Assembly: GCA_030425785.1 (NCBI GenBank)
Contig: JAUHYJ010000105.1
Location: 1-9,334 of the forward strand
Origin: Acidimicrobiia bacterium
GTDB lineage: Bacteria; Actinomycetota; Acidimicrobiia; Acidimicrobiales; Ilumatobacteraceae
Length of the DNA: 9,334 nt
Direction of reading: 5' to 3'
The position numbers and the translations under genes are program-made. The number at the start of each line of letters is the position of its first letter. Within the stretch, counting starts at the first letter, position 1. Shown here piece by piece: positions 6,719 to 9,334 of this stretch. Below the pieces are notes generated by a model. It saw only the letters and a program-made list of their open reading frames with translations, was not told the origin of the DNA and did no database searches.

Positions 6719-6732
6719 CCGGTCGCGACCGG
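6719..6732. repeat. 14-bp perfect palindrome after the mrp operon
   Basis: CCGGTCGCGACCGG is identical to its reverse complement over 14 bp. It lies in the non-coding gap, 30 nt after the mrpG stop and 40 nt before the first DnaA-box-like site. It may be a dimeric protein's operator or a 5-bp RNA stem with a CGCG loop. The palindrome is certain; the role is unknown. Confidence 0.5.
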
Positions 6733-6771
6733 CACATCGACGTCATTCGGAGCGTCGCGACGGTGCCGATC

Positions 6772-6920
6772 TTGTCCACAGCAACCGGTCGCTCGTCCAC
6801 AGTGCCACACGCGTGCCGATCGCCCTGGGTGAAACCTTGTGACAGCCCCGTGCGCATCTTCTCCACATGAGGACCTCGTCGCCGCCCGTGTTGTCCACCG
6901 GTCCGCCGGGGTTATCCACG
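6772..6920 (+). promoter_or_regulatory. Cluster of five DnaA-box-like 9-mers upstream of dnaB
   Basis: Five sites in the same orientation lie in the 302-bp gap: TTGTCCACA (6772-6780), TCGTCCACA (6793-6801), TTCTCCACA (6859-6867), TTGTCCACC (6891-6899) and TTATCCACG (6912-6920). The first is the exact Streptomyces/Mycobacterium DnaA-box consensus. The others differ by one base from TTGTCCACA or, for the last, by one base from the E. coli TTATCCACA. Start-to-start distances are 21, 66, 32 and 21 bp; 21 and 32 are near whole helical turns. A weaker relative, ATATCCAGA, is at 6933. I saw no comparable site elsewhere in the window. Likely roles are DnaA control of dnaB, DnaA titration or part of an origin. 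No AT-rich unwinding region is seen, so an origin is not called. Confidence 0.72.
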
Positions 6921-6990
6921 CCGATGCATCGGATATCCAGAGGCTGTCCCCTTCCTCCGCACAGGCGCCACCCGGCATCCTGTTCCCTCC

Positions 6991-8400
6991 ATGGCTGGTG
7001 ACGAGTACTTCCCGATCGAATCCAGCGGTGGGGGTGCACCACGCAACGACCAACCCCGCTCGGGTGGTTCGTCGCGCGGGCGCGTCCCACCGCACAACAT
7101 CGACGCCGAGGAGTCGGTCCTCGGCGCCATGTTGCTGTCGCGCGACGCGATCGGCACCGTCAGCGAGATGGGGTTGATGCCGGGCGACTTCTACCGGCCC
7201 GCCAACCGCCACATCTTCGACGCGATCCGCTCGCTGTACAGCCGCGGTGCGCCTGCCGACACCGTTACCGTCGCCGACGAGTTGCGCCGCGCCGGCCTCA
7301 TCGACGAGGTCGGCGGACCGGGTGCGCTCCACGAACTCCAGAACACGACCCCGGCCATCTCGTCGGCCGGTCACTACGCCAAGATCGTCCAGGAGACGGC
7401 GTTGCTGCGCCAGCTGATCTTCGCGGCCGGTGACATCGCCGAGATCGGCTACAGCGAACCCGACGACGTCATGAAGGCACTCGACGAGGCCGAGTCGAAG
7501 GTGTTCGACGTCGCCGAGCAGCGCGTCACCGACTCGACGCGCACCATCGAGGAGCTCCTGCCCCAGGTGATGGATCACCTCCAGGCCGCGTACGACCGCG
7601 GCGACACCATCACGGGCGTGCCCACGGGGTACACCGATCTCGACGAGCTGCTCTCGGGTCTGCAGGAGAACGCGCTCTACATCGTCGGCGCCCGGCCCGC
7701 CATGGGCAAGTCGGCGTTCCTGCTCGGTATGGCGACCAACGTGGCGATGCGGGCGGCCAAGCCGGTGCTGTTCTTCTCGCTCGAGATGGGCCACTCCGAG
7801 CTGACCCAACGCATCCTGGCGAGCGAGGCGCTCGTCGACTCGTCCAAGCTGCGCACCGGCAAGCTCGCCGAGTCCGACTGGGCCAAGATCGGCAAGGCGA
7901 TCGGACGGCTCGAGGTGCCCCTGTTCCTCGACGACAACCCGCGGGTCACCGTGATGGAGATCCGCGCCAAGGCGCGCCGCATCAAGGCGCGCTACGGCGG
8001 CATCGGGATGATCTGCATCGACTACCTCCAGCTGATGGGCGGCAGCGGCATCGCCGAGAACCGTCAGCTCGAGGTGTCCGAGATCAGCCGCTCGCTCAAG
8101 GTGCTCGCCCGTGAACTCGAAGTGCCGATCGTCGCCGCCAGCCAGCTCAGCCGAAACCTCGAAGCGCGCGCCGACAAGCGGCCGATGCTCTCCGACCTGC
8201 GTGAGTCGGGCTCGCTCGAGCAGGACGCCGACGTGGTGATGTTCCTGTACCGCGACGAGGTGTACCACCCGGACTCACCCGACAAGGGCTCGGCCGAGGT
8301 CATCGTCGCCAAGCACCGCGCCGGCGCGATCGGCACGAAGCGGCTCGTGTTCCGCGGCCAGTACACGCGCTTCGACGACGCCGCCCGCGCCGGCGTCTGA
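6991..8400 (+). CDS. dnaB: Replicative DNA helicase DnaB
   Basis: Hexameric 5'-3' helicase that unwinds DNA at the replication fork, 469 aa, cytoplasmic. Residues 1-32 are a polar, Gly/Ser-rich tail. The N-terminal DnaB domain starts at PPHNIDAEESVLGAML (33-48). The RecA-like ATPase domain has Walker A GARPAMGKS (233-241, K240), Walker B MICIDYLQLM (340-349, D344), the sensor Gln Q385 in ASQLSRNLE, the SGSLEQDAD motif (406-414), and the C-terminal AKHRAG (440-445) that holds the Lys and Arg-finger positions K441 and R443. The usual Asn after that Arg (AKxRNG) is Ala here. There is no intein, unlike M. tuberculosis DnaB. The ATG at 6991 gives a normal N-terminus, but no ribosome-binding sequence precedes it, so a leaderless or short-leader mRNA is possible. 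It is preceded by DnaA-box-like sites and is convergent with the next gene. Confidence 0.97.
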   Translation: MAGDEYFPIESSGGGAPRNDQPRSGGSSRGRVPPHNIDAEESVLGAMLLSRDAIGTVSEMGLMPGDFYRPANRHIFDAIRSLYSRGAPADTVTVADELRRAGLIDEVGGPGALHELQNTTPAISSAGHYAKIVQETALLRQLIFAAGDIAEIGYSEPDDVMKALDEAESKVFDVAEQRVTDSTRTIEELLPQVMDHLQAAYDRGDTITGVPTGYTDLDELLSGLQENALYIVGARPAMGKSAFLLGMATNVAMRAAKPVLFFSLEMGHSELTQRILASEALVDSSKLRTGKLAESDWAKIGKAIGRLEVPLFLDDNPRVTVMEIRAKARRIKARYGGIGMICIDYLQLMGGSGIAENRQLEVSEISRSLKVLARELEVPIVAASQLSRNLEARADKRPMLSDLRESGSLEQDADVVMFLYRDEVYHPDSPDKGSAEVIVAKHRAGAIGTKRLVFRGQYTRFDDAARAGV

Positions 8401-8405
8401 TCGCT

Positions 8406-8429
8406 CGCGGCGGCCGTTCAGTCGCCGCG
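8406..8429. terminator. Possible hairpin between convergent dnaB and the downstream gene
   Basis: CGCGGCG (8406-8412) pairs perfectly with CGCCGCG (8423-8429) around a 10-nt loop. It spans the 17-bp gap between the dnaB stop (8400) and the stop of the opposite-strand gene (8420-8418), so it could serve transcripts from both sides. There is no T-tract on either strand, and it partly overlaps the last codons of the minus-strand gene. Weak as an intrinsic terminator. Confidence 0.3.
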
Positions 8430-9334
8430 CAGGTGGCCGATCAGGCGTCGCAACGCCCCGGCTCGCCCGTGTCGGTCGGCGTGCGGCGCCGGCTCGGGTC
8501 CGAGCTCGGCCGGCGGCGGCGCGAGTGGCACCTGGTCGAACACCGACGTCGGTGACGTCGGTGCGGTCGATGCCCTCGCGATGTGTTCGCTGCGCATCGC
8601 CAACCGCCCGGGCAGATCGGCCACGGCCACGTCCGTCGTCGGGCCGCCGGCGTCGACGAGTCGGCGCCGGGCCTCCAGCGATCCGGTGTCGATCGTCGCC
8701 ACGGCGCGCCGGATCGCGAGGTCGCTCCCGGTCGGTTCGTCGATCGTGGGCGCCGGCGCCTCGACGGTCGGCGCGCCGCCGATCCGTGCCGTCGGACCGG
8801 CGCGATCGGCGTCGCCGCCGCACCGGTTCTGGTGCGTCTCGTCCGCGACGACGTCGGTCGTCTCGCCGGACGGCCACACCATCTCGAACCGATCTTGGGC
8901 TCGAACGGCCACCGGGGCGAGCCGACCGACGGGTGCGCCGACGGGGGCGTGCTCGATCCCGTGATCGGTCAGGCGGTCGATCCAGTCGTCGCTGAACGGG
9001 TCGGCGACGGCGCGCTCGGCGCGCCGTGGGGTCAGCGTCGTGCCCGGGTCGACCCGTGAGGGCTCGTCCCAGCGCACGAGGTCGTCGAACAGGGCGTCGG
9101 CCGGAGCTTCGACGTCGAACGGGTCGAACGGGTCGAACGGGTGCTCGCGTTCGTGATGATCGTCCTGGTGCTCGACCCGGTGCTCGCGTTCGTGGTGGTC
9201 GGCCTGGCGATCGCCGTGCGTGTCGTCGCCGTACGGCTCGCGCCGTTCGAGCTGGGGCAGCGCCTCGTCGGCGGTGTCGACCTCGGAGGTGCCGGCCGGC
9301 GTGTCCCGGAAGGCAGTGGGCGGCGGCGCCGACA
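8418..9334 (-). CDS. Hypothetical acidic, low-complexity protein with short tandem repeats (5' end outside window)
   Basis: The frame is open from the right edge to the TGA at 8420-8418, giving at least 304 residues with no start in the window. A GTG at 9077 could be a start, but the open frame upstream of it has protein-like composition and repeats, so I treat the gene as partial. Numbering from the edge: residues 1-38 are Pro/Glu/Asp-rich; 39-64 are two 13-residue repeats ending in DHHEREH; 65-73 are PFD three times; then ALFDDLVRWDEPSR; DPFSDDWIDRL at about 111-121; FEMVWPSGETTDV at about 149; then Ala/Pro/Thr-rich stretches ending in a basic tail (RAGALRRLIGHLRGD). No membrane segment or catalytic motif is recognised. 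It looks largely disordered, perhaps a scaffold or binding protein. It is convergent with dnaB, 17 bp between stops. Function unknown. Confidence 0.66.
   Translation of the reverse strand, partial: SAPPPTAFRDTPAGTSEVDTADEALPQLERREPYGDDTHGDRQADHHEREHRVEHQDDHHEREHPFDPFDPFDVEAPADALFDDLVRWDEPSRVDPGTTLTPRRAERAVADPFSDDWIDRLTDHGIEHAPVGAPVGRLAPVAVRAQDRFEMVWPSGETTDVVADETHQNRCGGDADRAGPTARIGGAPTVEAPAPTIDEPTGSDLAIRRAVATIDTGSLEARRRLVDAGGPTTDVAVADLPGRLAMRSEHIARASTAPTSPTSVFDQVPLAPPPAELGPEPAPHADRHGRAGALRRLIGHLRGD
9114..9140 (-). repeat. Three tandem 9-bp repeats encoding PFD-PFD-PFD
   Basis: GTCGAACGG occurs three times head to tail and exactly (9114-9122, 9123-9131, 9132-9140), encoding Pro-Phe-Asp three times on the minus strand. 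The repeat length is a multiple of three, so copy number can change without breaking the frame. It lies inside the partial hypothetical gene. Confidence 0.9.
9141..9218 (-). repeat. Two tandem imperfect 39-bp repeats encoding a His-rich 13-mer
   Basis: The units 9141-9179 and 9180-9218 match at 31 of 39 positions, with the first 15 bases identical (GTGCTCGCGTTCGTG). On the minus strand they encode HGDRQADHHEREH and then RVEHQDDHHEREH, 8 of 13 residues identical. The repeats directly adjoin the PFD repeat and lie in frame within the partial hypothetical gene. Confidence 0.88.

Larger units (their letters stand above)
6689..6990. other. 302-bp intergenic region between mrpG and dnaB
   Basis: I see no credible protein gene here: frames across it are short or Arg-rich. 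It holds a weak hairpin (6697-6713), a 14-bp palindrome (6719-6732) and the DnaA-box cluster (6772-6920). The last 70 bp before dnaB contain ATGCAT (6924-6929) and GGATATCC (6931-6938), both small palindromes, but no clear -35/-10 pair and no Shine-Dalgarno. The dnaB promoter must lie in this region, but I cannot place it. Confidence 0.6.

Noticed and set aside
6821..6836. parS-like sequence (GGTGAAACC)
   Set aside because: Only the right half of the parS consensus matches; the left arm does not.
6689..6990. Chromosomal origin (oriC) call
   Set aside because: DnaA boxes are present, but there is no AT-rich unwinding element and no dnaA or dnaN in view. Kept as a DnaA-box cluster only.
6304..8268. 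Long antisense frame across mrpG and dnaB (654 codons)
   Set aside because: It runs through the non-coding gap and opposite two well-supported genes, with no recognisable motif and shadow-like composition.
8525..9059. Plus-strand frames opposite the right-hand hypothetical gene
   Set aside because: They are short, Arg/Ser-rich and lack ribosome sites; the minus frame stays open for more than 300 codons with coherent repeats.
1..9334. tRNA, rRNA, CRISPR array, insertion sequence or prophage signs
   Set aside because: I looked and saw no transposase, terminal inverted repeats, spaced direct repeats or RNA gene motifs.

Overview
The window is very GC-rich DNA with a strong G/C preference at third codon positions. 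The gene types and the DnaA-box spelling (TTGTCCACA, the high-GC actinobacterial form) suggest an actinobacterium. An Ilumatobacter-like member of Acidimicrobiia is my best guess, but that rank is inference from general impression, not from a marker gene.

Layout. (1) 9-697, minus strand: a small His-rich, coiled-coil-like protein of unknown function followed 23 nt later by a 110-aa winged-helix regulator, probably one transcript. (2) About 698-810: a short divergent control region with two small dyads, a candidate minus-strand promoter, and a plausible 25-codon leader ORF (737-814) whose stop codon overlaps the mrpA start. (3) 811-6688, plus strand: a complete Mrp-type Na+/H+ antiporter operon, mrpAB (fused)-C-D-E-F-G. 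Every gene junction is a 4-nt NTGA stop/start overlap, which predicts translational coupling and fixed subunit ratios of one membrane complex. (4) 6689-6990: a 302-bp gap with a 14-bp perfect palindrome and a cluster of five same-orientation DnaA-box-like 9-mers. (5) 6991-8400, plus strand: dnaB, the replicative helicase, without an intein. (6) 8418-9334, minus strand: the C-terminal 304 codons of a large, low-complexity, acidic, repeat-bearing protein of unknown function, convergent with dnaB and running off the right edge.

How they work together. MrpAB/C/D/E/F/G form a cytoplasmic-membrane complex, related to respiratory complex I and membrane-bound hydrogenase modules, that exchanges Na+ for H+ and supports pH and salt homeostasis. 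The divergent winged-helix gene is the natural candidate for a local regulator, but nothing in the sequence proves that it controls mrp. The DnaA-box cluster in front of dnaB links the right half to replication control: DnaA could regulate dnaB, be titrated there, or the site could be part of an origin. No AT-rich unwinding element is visible, so I do not call an origin.

Most of the window is well-understood core biology. The unusual parts are the leader ORF and dyads before mrpA, the DnaA-box array before dnaB, and the two uncharacterised proteins.
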